From Cristatella mucedo (taxonomy: Eukaryota; Bryozoa; Phylactolaemata; Cristatellidae), in assembly GCA_009760855.2 (NCBI GenBank), contig WPIO01000024.1, positions 3,906,501 to 3,970,500 of the forward strand: a stretch of 64,000 nt of DNA, read 5' to 3'. The notes beneath the pieces are model-generated. The model did no database searches and was not told where the DNA came from. It saw only the letters and a program-made list of their open reading frames with translations. Made by a program: the position numbers and the translations under genes. Shown here one piece after another: positions 45,528-56,909 of this stretch (positions are counted from its first letter, which is position 1; every line of letters starts with the position of its first letter).

Positions 45528-46387
45528 TCTAGGTGTCATATTCCAAAGCGACCTCTCGTTAGACGACCATATCAGCTCCACAGTCAAATCCGCCTATTTT
45601 CAGCTTCATAACATTGCTAAAATTCGGGCTTGTTTAGATAAGGATACCACGTCTAAGTTGGTCCATGCATTCGTGACATCTCGTCTTGACTTCTGCAACT
45701 CACTGCTTACTAGCCTACCAGCGTGTGCGATCAGGCGCATGCAGCTGGTGCAAAACTCTGCAGCTAGGCTTGTCTGTCGTGAGCGTCGCAGTTGCCACAT
45801 TACTCCACTTCTCGCCGACCTGCACTGGCTACCAGTCAAGCAACGGATTGACTTCAAGGTTTTGTCGCTCACTTTTAGGTCCCTTCATTCTATGGCTCCA
45901 GCCTATCTCTCCGACATACTCCCCCATTAGGCCAAGCATCGCACCACCCGCTTTTCGGAATCCAACAGTCTAGAAATACCTCGTACAAACCTTAAATTCT
46001 TTGGAGACCGTGCATTTAGTTCGTATGGTCCCACAGCCTGGAACTCCCTCCCGGCCTGCGTCAGAACATCCCCCGACCTGACCACATTTAAAAGGAACCT
46101 AAAAACACACCTATTTAGGACAGCATTTAGTGGGTCCCTGTGATTCGTCCTTGATGTGCTTATGCGTGCTGACACTGTGCATGCTGCCACTAACCACATT
46201 TGCATGCTGACCTTGTGCATGTCACCCCTAACCCTATTATTCATTTTGTTTGTTTTTCAAGCATGATTTTACTTACCATTCAATTGCATTTCACTTTGCA
46301 GCGAATGTAAAGCGCCTAGAGAGAGAGAGATTAAGTTCTCTGAGGGCGCTTTATCAAGTGAATTATTATTATTATTATTGTTATTTT
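45526..46387 (+). mobile_element. LINE copy (main family), C-terminal RT to tail
   Basis: Starts at ATCTAGGTGTCATATTCC, in the middle of the reverse transcriptase. Frame 45481-45930 carries SDLSLDDHISSTVKSAYFQ, LVHAFVTSRLDFCNSLL and LADLHWLPVKQRIDFKVL, then a stop. FFGDRAF-type C-terminal sequence follows in another frame. 3' UTR, hairpin with an expanded GAGAGA loop side, and ATT tail at ~46365-46387. Very similar to the 9.4 kb copy, so probably a young insertion. Confidence 0.92.
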
Positions 46388-47196
46388 ATTATATCCTATA
46401 CTTAAGCACGGAAACTGAAATAAAATGGGAAACCAGACTTATCCGTCCAAAACTCGTTTACATACGAAATATTACCTCGTTTTTTCACTCACGAAAGTGT
46501 GATCGACAATTGGTTTCCATAAAGGTATTTTATAGATTACACGTTTTCCAGAATCTTATTTAAAACCCCACAGCAAATCTTTTGATTTTTATGTAAATCT
46601 TCTGAATAGTCAATGTGTGTCTTAGTAAAAGGAAACAAAAGTCTTGCTCAAAGCAGCTGCAACAGAGTATCTACTCTGATCTGATTATGCTTTTAGCTGA
46701 TTTAGTTTGTGAGAACTATTATAGTTTTAGCAAGTGCAATAATTACAAATATTCGTTTTCGTACACATTCAATTTACAATTCTGAAGTGTGCTAACCACA
46801 AATCAAATTGGTTTGTACGAAAGGAAAGATGGTCAACTTGAGCTTAAAATAATTTCTAGGCTCCAGATGCGTCATTAATTTGCATGTCGTAGTGTCTGCA
46901 CAAAAAGTATTCATGCGGCTGTGAACCAGTTCAGCGTGTTTTAGCCGTCAGTCGAATAAAATTCCACACGCAATATTTGTAGAATTCTAGTGACAACCAA
47001 TATCAATGAGAAGTAGTCTAATGTAAATGCAAGTTTAATCAGCAACGAAATAGCAAAGAGAGGACTACAGAGACCCTTATTCTCCAAGGTGTTGAATGGG
47101 ACAACGGGTCTGAGTCCAAAGAGATCAGGGTAAAAAATACTAGCTGATTAAACATCCTCTTTTGTATAGTGACAGTAGTGCCTTTACGGCTATCGA
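46388..47196. other. Unassigned intergenic sequence
   Basis: AT-rich, nothing recognised. Confidence 0.4.
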
Positions 47197-47315
47197 AACA
47201 GCTTCAGCATTAAAGGATCACCCAACGCAGCATTCGAACCCACGACCTCGGGACAGAGGTGGTGAAAAGCAACCGCCTTGGCTAGTGTGCCATCACGGGT
47301 CGGGTAAAACCTCGA
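47197..47315 (-). mobile_element. tRNA-like SINE (family 2)
   Basis: Minus strand: GACCCGTGATGGCACACTAG then GAGGTCGTGGGTTCGAATGC and GTTGGGTGATCC. The B box GGTTCGAAT is clean, and the layout matches 39262-39345. The 76-codon frame over it is not a gene. Confidence 0.65.
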
Positions 47316-47460
47316 CAGCCAGTGTAGGGCATCTTCTGGGTCAAAAAAAGAAGATGCATCTTGAGAGAGGTATGGCCTCTCAAGTGACTTGAAAACCCCG
47401 CCTCTGAGCTGCGAGTGACCTAGTTACTTTAGCCAAATGCATTTTTGGAACTGTTGATAC

Positions 47461-47560
47461 TAGTATTAATAATAATAATAATACAGTTGATAAAGCGCCC
47501 TCGGAGAACTCCATTTCTTTCTAGGCACTTGAAATCTACTGCAAAGGAATCACAATAAGC
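47461..47560 (-). mobile_element. LINE 3' terminal fragment, minus strand
   Basis: (TAA)n at 47466-47482, then AAAGCGCCCTCGGAGAACTC and TTTCTAGGCAC, the reverse complement of the LINE hairpin. About 100 bp only. Confidence 0.85.
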
Positions 47561-47604
47561 TGATAACTCCTGCCTTGGCTGGTGACCTACCGTAACTGGC
47601 CACT

Positions 47605-47997
47605 ACGAACCTCAAATTCTTTGGAGACCGTGCATTTAGTTCGTATGCTCCCAAAGCCTGGAACTCCGTCCCTACTTGCGTCAGAACATCCCCTGACTTG
47701 ACCACACTTAAAAAGAACTTATAAACACACCTACTTAGGACAGCATTTAGTGGGTCACTTTGATTCGTCCATCATGTGCTTATGCGTGCTGACACTGTGC
47801 ATGTTGCCACTAACCACATTTGCATGCTAACCCTGTGCATGTCACCCCTAACCTTGTTATTCATTTTGTTTATCAAGCATGATATTACTCACCATTCAAT
47901 TACATTTCACTTTGCTGCAAATTTAAAGCGCCTAGAAAGAGATTGAGTTCTCTGAGGGTGCTTTATCAAGTGCATTATTATTATTATTATTATTATT
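47605..47997 (+). mobile_element. LINE copy (main family), last coding part and 3' UTR
   Basis: Begins AACCTCAAATTCTTTGGAGA (coding for NLKFFGDRAFSSYAPKAW), then the 3' UTR, hairpin and (ATT)n tail to 47997. Clean tail suggests a fairly recent insertion. Confidence 0.9.
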
Positions 47998-49224
47998 TAG
48001 ACTCATCCCTTGCAAAAACGATCAAATGCTACTTCTAACCGACCTGTCACGCTAAATATTGGCTTCAATGTGGCCTATTCACCTAGATGGGATCCTTAGA
48101 CAAAGATCAGGGAGGGTCTGTAATTGCATCGTTTATTTGGTTGAAGTCTTAACATCGAACCCGTAGACCGATGTTCGGTTATGATCTTGCTCCGCTGGGT
48201 TTAGCATCGCTGTCTAGCGTTCTGTTGGTCTTACTGGTACGTCCTAGCACAAGCAATCGCCAAAAAGTAGATTTCAGCCGTCGCTCACATGCTATGTATC
48301 AGTAAGATTTTATTTTATTTTGATCCATTTTCGTGGCTCAATGTCTGTTATAGAGAGTCACCAACATCATCTGAGTATTCGTAAATATAACAGGATGTGA
48401 ATGCAAAACATAAGTCCAGTAGTTCAGCAATTGACACCATATATATTAATATGTATTGGCATATGCAGTTTGTATAACATATACCTATGTATAAGCCTAT
48501 GTATTAGATCTCTCCAAGGGTTTGAAAGGTATTAAAATTTTGTGTGTGCACAAGCTAGCTAGGTTTACAATTACTATATTTTGTTATTCCCAGTAAACAG
48601 TGTCTTTCCTAGGATATTGTGCAAGCAGTGAGGAACTTCACAGATTTTTCCCCCTTTCTATTCAATAATTTTCAAATATATCATTTTAATATAAATTTAA
48701 ATGATTATAAATGTAATTCAATATCATAACTTAAATTTAGGCACAGTAAAATTGTTGTTAATATCTACTCTTACTATGTTAAAATAATGATACTTTAAAA
48801 GAAAAATCAATTACTGTAAAGTGTCTATTTATTGCGGTTTGCGAAAACCTTTCGACTCTAACATTTTCTTTGACTTTAACATAGGAAATCGGTCAATGGA
48901 GTCATAATATGCTCAAAATGCCTCATTTGAATCCCGAAAAGTGCCAAATCGCTTAGCCGGTTTTGGATCATTGAAAGGCAATAATAGGATAAAGCAGGTT
49001 TTAGTTTGCTGAAAGATCAATGACAGCTTGATACTAATACTACAATTGTCAGAGAATTTGTAGAAAAATGAGGAAATTTTGAAATAATGGCTATGGAAAT
49101 GCAAGAATAAATTGTCGATTAGTTAAAGATTTTGGTAAATTTTTAATTAGTGTCTTGAGCAAAAATTACAATCTTTATTATCCGTTATTAATTCTTCGCT
49201 ATTGAAGTCGGTATGGTAAAGTAA
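47998..49224. other. Unassigned intergenic sequence
   Basis: AT-rich. A 63-codon minus-strand frame at 48913-49104 has no recognisable domain. Confidence 0.4.
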
Positions 49225-49560
49225 TGCAATTTCATTGGCAAATTTCTCATAATTTGTGGATGTCTATTTCAGAGAAAAGTTTTGCTATCTCGTTTGCATC
49301 CAAAGTTTGTCTATATCGTTTATCCTCAAAAGTCGTTTTGATATCTCTTGTTGAAGACGATCGATCACGCTCATCATCAGCGGTAACTCCAGCGTCTATT
49401 GCATATTCTCTGGACATCCTCTTACGTTGCCTTATTTTTATCTAAAGTTTAACTCCCCAAGCTGCGCATTTATCTTTGGCTATTTTTGCAGCATTTTCAC
49501 TCAAATCGCTGCAAATTTCTACTAGTTCTTGCTTCAGGGATACAAGATCAGCTGCTGCAC
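49225..49560 (-). pseudogene. Possible hAT-type (ZMYM1-like) transposase remnant
   Basis: One minus-strand frame stays open except for a single stop across ~110 codons: AADLVSLKQELVEICSDLSE, KIAKDKCAAWGVKL, then (after the stop) RQRKRMSREYAIDAGVTADD and LDANEIAKLFSEID. The A-x-x-x-C-x-x-W-G-[VI]-x-L followed by R-x-R-K-R pattern recalls the mid-region of ZMYM1-like hAT transposases. Inverted ends were not found. The call is tentative. Confidence 0.4.
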
Positions 49561-52229
49561 CTCTAAAATTAATGTAGTATCAAGCAAAAGTTGATAGATT
49601 CAGTACATTTTGCTGAGAATAGTGCTCCAGTATTCTAGTAAAAATATAAAGCAAAACTTTAATAATCTTGAAAGCAACTGTGCTGCGTCACCTCTGGTTG
49701 CAGGATTCATCAATATTTCTTAAATGTTTTTCAGCAACTCGACCACTTTTTCTAGCCCTTCGTATATATATGTCTAACAGCTTTTTACTGGGTCCCTGAG
49801 TGCGTGTTGGATTACGGCTTTACTGACAGTGCTTTCTTCAATTTATCCCAAAGAAGCTGTCGGACGAGAGAAGTCAAATACAAACTTTTGACTTTTTCAT
49901 TACGGCAACCGGATACTGTTTAGCAGCGTATACCCGTGATAAATTTAATTCGTGTTTGGTAAAAAATTAGCTAATAAAAACACTCTGGGATTTCTGAATA
50001 ATCGTGCAATCGTACTTATCTGGCAGAATAATTAGCGAACCTATGCCTCGGGCTGCCTGGTGGGATAGGCTCCGGCACATTGGAAAAGTCCTCACTAAGC
50101 AGTTAGCGTTTATATATTGTTACTGAGGTGAGTTTATTGCGATCACGATAACATAACACAGGGATGTGGCTTTAACACTATGAGGAGCAAGCTGGAGGAA
50201 GGTCCTGCTTGAAGATGTACAGTGGTCCGAATCTCTGCCGGCTTACTTTGGTGAGTCCTGTGACCTTCCTTTGTTGCCCCAATGATTTACCCAGCTGTTA
50301 ACCAGCTGTATTCTAAATCCACAACTGGCAAGGTCTGGCAGACAGGCACTACAACGTTCGATTTGATTTCTGCTAGCTCGGAGCAACCTGCTGCCTAGAA
50401 ATATCTTAACTCAATGCGATGCAGAAAATATTTTTCTAAAGTATGAGGAGACCCATTTTTTCGCCCACTTATTCAGCGCCCGGGACAAATGCCACCATGC
50501 CCCTTTGGTTAAGCCGCTGCCAGTAAATAAGATTATGTTCCGTGAATGGTTAGCTTCGTGCTAGTTTTATAGATCCAGAAAGACCCAAGCAAAGTCACTC
50601 CAGCTGCCCAGGCTAGATCTCAGTTAAAAAATTTTATGGGTGAGGGATAGCCCTACATATGCCTCACTCGCGTCCGACCTCACTCTCGTCTGCCGGGAGA
50701 GGATGACATTGTCTTCAGTTTTCTGAGGCGACACTTTGTTGCAACTGGCCACTGTGAAAGAGGCTGCTTAAAAATACACCACCGACAGTACAGAAAACAC
50801 TTTTCCTGGGCTGAAAAGTCTTTTCTGGATTCAATCGTTATTATTGTCAAGCAAAAGGCTGATATCGAGGGTTGGAATTCGTCACTGCTTGACATTTTTA
50901 TAAAAGCTGCCACATCGAAAGCAGTCCACCACACACTCGAGCAGCACTTGCTAGCTGCAGGTTCACGTGCGTTCGCGAGTGCTATTAATTTAAAGTATAG
51001 GGATACGTCATTCGTAAGTAAATCTCCCTGGAAGCATTGCTTTTCAAAATAAATGGAAATTGTTTTCTTATTGCATTTACTTGGAAAATTTGCAGGTGCA
51101 CCAGCCACAGTTGAAGAGAGACAGCTGTATTGTATGACGAGCCCATCTCAGTTTACTCTTCACTGACAGCCTGGAGGAGATGACGGAGATCGCTACTACT
51201 CGGTGTTTCTAAATCCGAGGCAGCCTCAGTGCTAACCTATGGCACCTAAGCAAGCACTCCGAGACCACATCTAATATAAAGTCGCGGTTGTGATTTACAA
51301 AGAATACGGCTTAGGAAAACGAGTATGGCGAATTTCTCCGAATCTACCTCTATCGACAACTCTGTCAGACCCTGGCATATAGAGGCTTCAAAGACTGAGT
51401 GTGAACCGAAGTAAAAGTTAATTAATCACCTAATTAATGATTTTTAAATGACCATGCTCGAGATTAATGACAACAAACTGAAATTTTCGAAACTGTGCAG
51501 AGTAAAACAAAGTGTTCTAATCCAAAGAAATCAATGGAAGCGCAACTAAGCTAATCCATCTATTTTATGAACTTGCAATAATTACACGATTAAACATATT
51601 GTCATACTTGTTAATTCAAGTGTAGAGCCAGAAGTTTTGCTTTTATGGAAAGACCCGCACACAATACAAACATACTGTGCACTGTCTTTGTTTTTGAAGA
51701 TCTACGTTTTATTTCGCTTCCGCTTGTGCCTTACATTATGACAATTGCTACTATTCCACATCCAAGTGGATTTAATGCGTTCGGTATTGATAAATATGAA
51801 ATTTATATCTGCTTAAGAGCTTTTCAGATGCAAGCTCTGGCCAAAACTCTGGTGCTTAAAAACAACCTAAAATTAGTTGTCCAAATGCCTTTTCCTTCTT
51901 TATCGCGCTAGCAAAGCATATTGTGATTACAGTCCATCGAATTTTCATATAAGCGTGTACAGTTTAGTTAATTTGAGGTATCTATATGTTTGATGGCTAG
52001 ATAACATAATAGAGGTATGGTAGGCATTAGTGTTTGCGTGCATTGCTAAACCACGATAGTTATTTAATAACTTATAAATTAAGTGCAGTAATACAAATCA
52101 TTGCAATAGTATGCTGCTTATTGATCCATCGCCTTTCGAGATCAGATTTTCTTTGCTGCGATGTGATCAGCCGGTTTGCATCCATACAAATCGTCTTTGA
52201 AACAAGAATAGGGTTAACGGTTCATCGGA
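49561..52229. other. Unassigned intergenic sequence
   Basis: No exon or element recognised. A 142-codon minus-strand frame at 50680-51108 is the longest; it has no known motif and no obvious promoter or poly(A) site. Confidence 0.35.
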
Positions 52230-52385
52230 AGCTCGTGTCGGGCTGACTTGGTCCAGCGGTTAAGCTGCTCGCCCCGACCAAGGTCTGGCTGGCTAAGGTC
52301 GTGTGCTCGAGCCCGGAGGCATTTGTGAAGCGCCTGAATAGAAATTAAGTTCTCTCGATGCGCAATACAACTGAATTATATTTGT
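52230..52385 (+). mobile_element. tRNA-derived SINE (family 1)
   Basis: Head TTGGTCCAGCGGTTAAGCTG (A-box region) and GGTCGTGTGCTCGAGCCC (B box). The tail is GAAGCGCCTGAATAGAAATT then AAGTTCTCTCGATGCGC, followed by ACTGAATTAT. Good overall match to the copy at 53403. Confidence 0.85.
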
Positions 52386-52539
52386 TTATTTATCCAAGAT
52401 CTCAATGCTATGATGATGTTACATTATTACGTTATATGTTGCTAGTAGAGGACCAAATAGCTTACCGGTTCTTCCTTATGTTTGGTCAGCTCTATGGAGA
52501 TAGCATATTACGTCGGCAGAAGTGGACACAGAATAGAAT

Positions 52540-52985
52540 GTATCTCCATCTGTAACTCAACGACGTTATAAAAACTAAATGTGTATTACGCGGGAGAGTT
52601 TTGCATAGCGCACTCACAGCCTAAGTGGCTTTCAGAACGCAATCGGTAGCCCAAGACTTCATCTCGCACCACAAAAAGAAAGTGGTAAGCATAGCAAAGT
52701 CAGGAGAGCAGTTGAGATAGTGAGTAGCATGGAATTAGCAGCTCAGGTCCGCTGAAAAGAATGAGCCATAGTCGACAGCAGGAGAGTAGTTGTCGTTGCA
52801 TAAGAATTGTGGAGGAGAGTTTCAGTCTTTATGCTTGCAGAGCTAAAGCTTCTGTCGCCAACGGTCTTAAAGCGGAAGAATGGAACACCTAATTTATTGT
52901 CCGTACAGGACCTGGTGGGCCTGAGGAGGCTTACACTTCGTGTTCAGCTAGGTACGGAGGAGCCAACCAGTGGCGGGCGAGAAAA
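52540..52985 (-). mobile_element. Second LINE family, 3' part (copy 2)
   Basis: Matches 58485-58885 along ~400 bp (GGAGAGTTTTGCATAG, CAGAGCTAAAGCTTCTGTCG). On the minus strand one stretch reads KTVGDRSFSSAS, an equivalent of the GDRAFSSYAP signature at the C-terminus of LINE reverse transcriptases. It is a different, more diverged family from the ATT-tailed one. Confidence 0.65.
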
Positions 52986-53399
52986 ACAGCGGACCCAATA
53001 ATACACTTTGAGATTCACCAGAGCCAGGGTCAGCAATGACGGTGCAGTCAACCTCGATTATATTTTAGAAACCCGAAAGTACAGGGTAACAAGTTGCTTA
53101 TAACCGAGGCTGGTTATAGGCGAGGTTGATCATAAGTAATGTTCAAGCTTATATTTTATTCAAAAGTTTCTTATAACCAAAGCTTAGCATAGAACAAACC
53201 CAAAAGAGGGAAAAAACCTGTAATTTTGCTCTGACTATGATTCTTCAAAGCATTTTTCTCAATAGTATCTTCAATAACATAAAAGCATCATATTTAAGGG
53301 AGATTTTTTCTCCAAATAACTAACAGCGGTGGCCAATAATTTCTGGGCGTCTGCATGAGAACTCTTCTGGGTAATATTCTGGTAGATTTCTTGATTAAA

Positions 53400-53545
53400 C
53401 GTCAGCTGGTATGGTCTAGCGGTTAAGGTGCTCGCCCCGACAAAGGTCTGACTGAGGTCGTGGGCTCGAGCCCCGAGGCATATGTGAAGCGCCTGAATAG
53501 AGATTAAGTTCTCTTGGGGCGCTATATAAATGAATTAAATATCTT
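53400..53545 (+). mobile_element. tRNA-derived SINE (family 1), nested in the Tigger-like element
   Basis: The cleanest SINE: A-box region TGGTCTAGCGGTTAAGGTGC, B box GGTCGTGGGCTCGAGCCCCG, then tail GAAGCGCCTGAATAGAGATT and AAGTTCTCTTGGGGCGCTAT, ending ATAAATGAATTA. It lies inside 53045-56909, so it inserted after the DNA transposon. Confidence 0.93.
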
Positions 53546-53559
53546 CTTGATAATTAAAT

Positions 53560-54180
53560 AAGAATAACAATAATAAAATTGATAAAGCACCATCAGAGAA
53601 CTCAATCACTTTCTAGACACTTTACATTCTTCACATTTGCTGCAAAGGAAATGCAATCGAATGGTGAGTGGTATCATGCATGAAAAGCAGCATGAACAAC
53701 ATGGATAGGGGTGCCGTGCACAGGGTCAGCATGCAAGTGTGGTTAGTGGCAGAATGCAACAGTGTGAGCAAGCATAAGCACATGAATGAAAAATCACAGG
53801 GATCCACTAAATGGTGTTCTAAATACGTGCGTTTTTAAGTTTTCTTTTAAATTTGGTCAAGTCAGTGGATGTTGTGACGCAAGTCAGAAGTGAGTTTCAG
53901 GCTTTGGAAGCATATGAACTAAACGCACGGTCTCCAAAGGATTTTAGATTTGCGCGAAGTATAGGTAGACAGTTAGATTTTGAAAAGCCGGTGGTAGCAT
54001 GCTTCGCCTGGTGAGGGAATAGATCTGAGAGATAGGCTGGAGCCAAAGAATGAAGTGACCTAAAAGAGAGCGACGAAACCTTGAAGTCGATCCATTGCTT
54101 GACTGGTAGCCACTGCTGGTCGGCGAAAATTGGTGTGATGTGGCAACTGCGACGCTTACGACAGAAGCCTAGCAGCAGAT
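53560..54180 (-). mobile_element. LINE copy (main family), nested in the Tigger-like element
   Basis: Starts with (AAT)n-like tail at ~53563, then the hairpin complement AAAGCACCATCAGAGAACTC and 3' UTR. Minus-strand coding sequence ends near GCGACGCTTACGACAG (for the CRERRSC segment). Diverged and 5'-truncated. Confidence 0.85.
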
Positions 54181-54181
54181 T

Positions 54182-54275
54182 TGATCACGCTTCCTTTGAA
54201 GCAAATGTAAAGTCCCTAGAACTAGATTGAGCTCTATAAGGGCATTATATCAAATGCATTACTATTATTATTATT
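54182..54275 (+). mobile_element. LINE 3' terminal fragment, nested in the Tigger-like element
   Basis: GAAGCAAATGTAAAGTCCCT, weakened hairpin and ATT tail. Opposite in orientation to the LINE piece just to its left. Confidence 0.8.
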
Positions 54276-54329
54276 CTTTGCCTCTAATACCATTTTTAGG
54301 TGTGTCAACCCTTCCTTTTTCCCTCGTCA

Positions 54330-56151
54330 CAGATTTTCCCGTTGGTCAAAATGCCAATGCTCTCGATCTCATCGTCAATGTTTTAAGTATGCATCGAAAT
54401 CCTTTGATCTTAAGCCACAGGCTTGTAATCGTTGGGCCAAGCTTTCATGAGCCTTAATTTTGTCGTGATCGTTCGTTTCGTTATAAATGATATCTATCAG
54501 TCAAGCAACGGATTGACTTCAAAGTTTTGTCGCTCACTTTTAGGTCCCTTCATTCTATGGCTCCAGCCTATCTGTCAGATATACTGCACCAACAGGCCAA
54601 GCATCGTACCACCCGCTTTTCGGAATCCAGCAGTCTACCAATACCTCGTACAAACCTTAAATCCTTTGGAGACCGTGCATTTAGTTCGTACGCTCCTAAA
54701 GCCTGGAACTCCCTCCCGACCTGCGTCAGAGCATCCCCTGACCTGACCACATTTAAAAGGAACTTAAAAACACACCAATTTAGGACAGTATTTAGTGGGT
54801 CCCTGTGATTCGCCCTTGATTTGCTTATGCATGCTGACATTTTGCATGCTGTCACTAACCACATTTGCATGCTGACCCTGTGCATGTCACCGCTAACCAT
54901 ATTATTCATTTAGTTTGTTTTTCACGCATGATTTTACTCACCATTCAATTGCATCTCCCTTTGCAGCAAATGTAAAGTGCCTAGAGAGAGATTAAGTTCT
55001 CTGAGGGCGCTTTATCATGTGCATTATTATTATTATTGTTATTATCTTCTCCGATTTAGAAAAAATTCCGCTGTTAGAAAACAGTTGGCGATGGTGGATA
55101 GGGCGACAATAAATCATGCTCGTTTCAGCATGCTGCGCACGACTGCAACAATGTTCACCGATTTCGAAAATAAATTGCTGACTTTCCCATTTCGATCGCT
55201 TGCGACGTTTTTTCGCACGATTTGCGTTCGATAATGAGCCTTCGCAGCTGGAATTATCCCTGAATATAACGGTTGAATCAGAGTTGTTCTATTCGGCGGC
55301 ATTTGCATGATTTGAATATTTTTGAGCAGTGCGTCAATCTTATGGCACGCAGTGTTATCCACGAACATGATAGGTTTTTGTTTTTCCGGTGCCCGATTGA
55401 ATTTCTGCAAAATAATCGTCCAGATTTTGCTGGTCACTCGCGAATTACGATTGGCATAGTACGGCAACGGTTGCTTGGCCTTGTAAAAGTAGGTGAGGTT
55501 CTCAAATTTTTTAATGATTAAGAACTTTTTCTCTATTGCTGTGCTATTGCAGAATAATAATACAGTTAGACGATTCTTTTGTAATTCGTCGCTAATCGAA
55601 TTGTTGCTGCCACAGCTAATGTGCGAGTCTGCATTATCTTGTAAAACAGTACCCATTCATCGATTTACATCGATTAAGCCGGTCAATATTCCTTCGAAGT
55701 ATTGTTCGACACACTCTCTCTCTTCGCCTCAGCTCGTTCGTCATGAATGGAATTAAATTTCATTTTATGTTTCTTCTTGAATCGACCGAGCCAAGTGTCC
55801 AACGGTTCGTCGGATGCGAGCATATTTGCCAATTAACAAGATTTTTGCCACCATTAATGGTCCCTTAATAAGAGCATTAAACCCATATTGAATGAAACCA
55901 TGCGACCAAATATTCTTTGACTTCCTCGTACTTCAAATTTCCATGCCGTCTTTTATTTATATTCCAGTTTTCCAGTGCGTTAACTTGAATTGTGTCTTCA
56001 TTTATTTTAATTTAGAAAATCATAGATGAATCATGAATGAACTGAACCGCAATGTCGTTAGCTTGGCTCCTCTTTAACTAGTACAAAAGATATCGAGTTG
56101 TTCTTTCAAAGTCATAGACTTCCGCTTCATCGTATCCTTTTCCGGCATCAT
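54330..56151 (-). pseudogene. pogo/Tigger-type DDE transposase remnant (CENP-B-like)
   Basis: The minus strand starts at 56151 with MMPEKDTMKRKSMTLKEQLD, the CENP-B-type N-terminal helix-turn-helix (K-R-K-x-[LM]-T-L-x-x-[KQ]-L-[DE]-I). Next come DTWLGRFKKKHKMKF, then DEWVLFYKIMQTRTLA where families have D-E-T-G-L-[FY]-[YF]-[KR]. The frame 55114-55656 gives RLTVLLFCNSTA, PIMFVDNTACHK (second Asp) and IQIMQMPPNRTTLIQPLYSG (the PPN-T-S-x-x-Q-P-L box). A C-terminal trace lies near 54330-54420. A LINE interrupts it, and several stops and frameshifts kill it. Confidence 0.85.
54488..55045 (+). mobile_element. LINE copy (main family) inserted into the Tigger transposase
   Basis: Starts at CAGTCAAGCAACGGATTGAC. 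Frame 54527-54808 covers SLTFRSLHSMAPAYLSDILH and the C-terminal FGDRAFSSYAPKAWNSLPTC to the stop. 3' UTR, hairpin and ATT tail end at ~55045. The last-domain frame is intact, so the insertion is relatively young. Confidence 0.92.
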
Positions 56152-56909
56152 TCTGAAAATGCAAGAAGGATATTTCTAATTTTTAATTTACCAATAAAAC
56201 ATTTTTAGTACTGATTCAATGATTTCGAATGTTCCAGTTTATGTATAAAATGTGGCGAACTTTCCGATTGGTTCTTGTTCGAGCCAATAACCTTCTTCCG
56301 CGTTTAAATTTATCAAATAATGGATTGGAAAGATAAGAAAAATTGATAAAGATACTAGATTTAAAAGTTTTTGTCAGCCAAAAACTTTAGAAAACACGCA
56401 ACGTGAACTTGTGAACAACTCTTCCCTCCGACTTGTCGCAGTACCCCCCCCGTCTCGTGAGGATGCATGGGTCCGCTTCTGCACTGGGAGCGACCAAATC
56501 TGCGGCGGTACCTCTTCCTATGTACGTACTTAGGTTCATGCGTCTCGAACAGCCGAGATGCGTACCGTCACAGCCGAAAACACATTATCAAGACACAAAA
56601 GCAAGCAACAAATACCTAAACAATAATAAAAGAAACCACAAAACCACAAATTTAAAAAGAATGTCACGCATACATGCACTTTGCTCAGAAAAAACCGATT
56701 CATTTTTTTAATAGTTTCTTATAAGTGAGGGAAAAATGGTGCTGGGAACAGATAATGGCTTGCTTATAAGCACGGTTTTCACATAACGGAGATGCTTGTA
56801 ATCGAGGCTCTCAATGTGTTGAAGATGAGACAAGAATCTGGACTTGGCCTTAGCTTGTTTATATCCGCGATTTGCTTATAAGTGAGTTGCTTATAATCAA
56901 GTTTGAGTG

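Larger units (their letters stand above)
53045..56909 (-). mobile_element. pogo/Tigger-like DNA transposon with nested insertions
   Basis: The left end CAGTCAACCTCGATTATA (53045) and the right end read inward (CACTCAAACTTGATTATA from 56909) are inverted repeats of the pogo/Tigger kind. The right flank is TA and the left flank TG, consistent with a decayed TA duplication. Repeated TTGCTTATAA words lie near both ends. Inside is a broken minus-strand DDE transposase. A SINE and three LINE pieces sit inside the element, which accounts for much of its 3.9 kb. Confidence 0.8.

Noticed and set aside
53403-53480. Possible tRNA gene
   Set aside because: The A and B boxes belong to a SINE. The same unit recurs at several places with a LINE-type tail, and no proper cloverleaf is visible.
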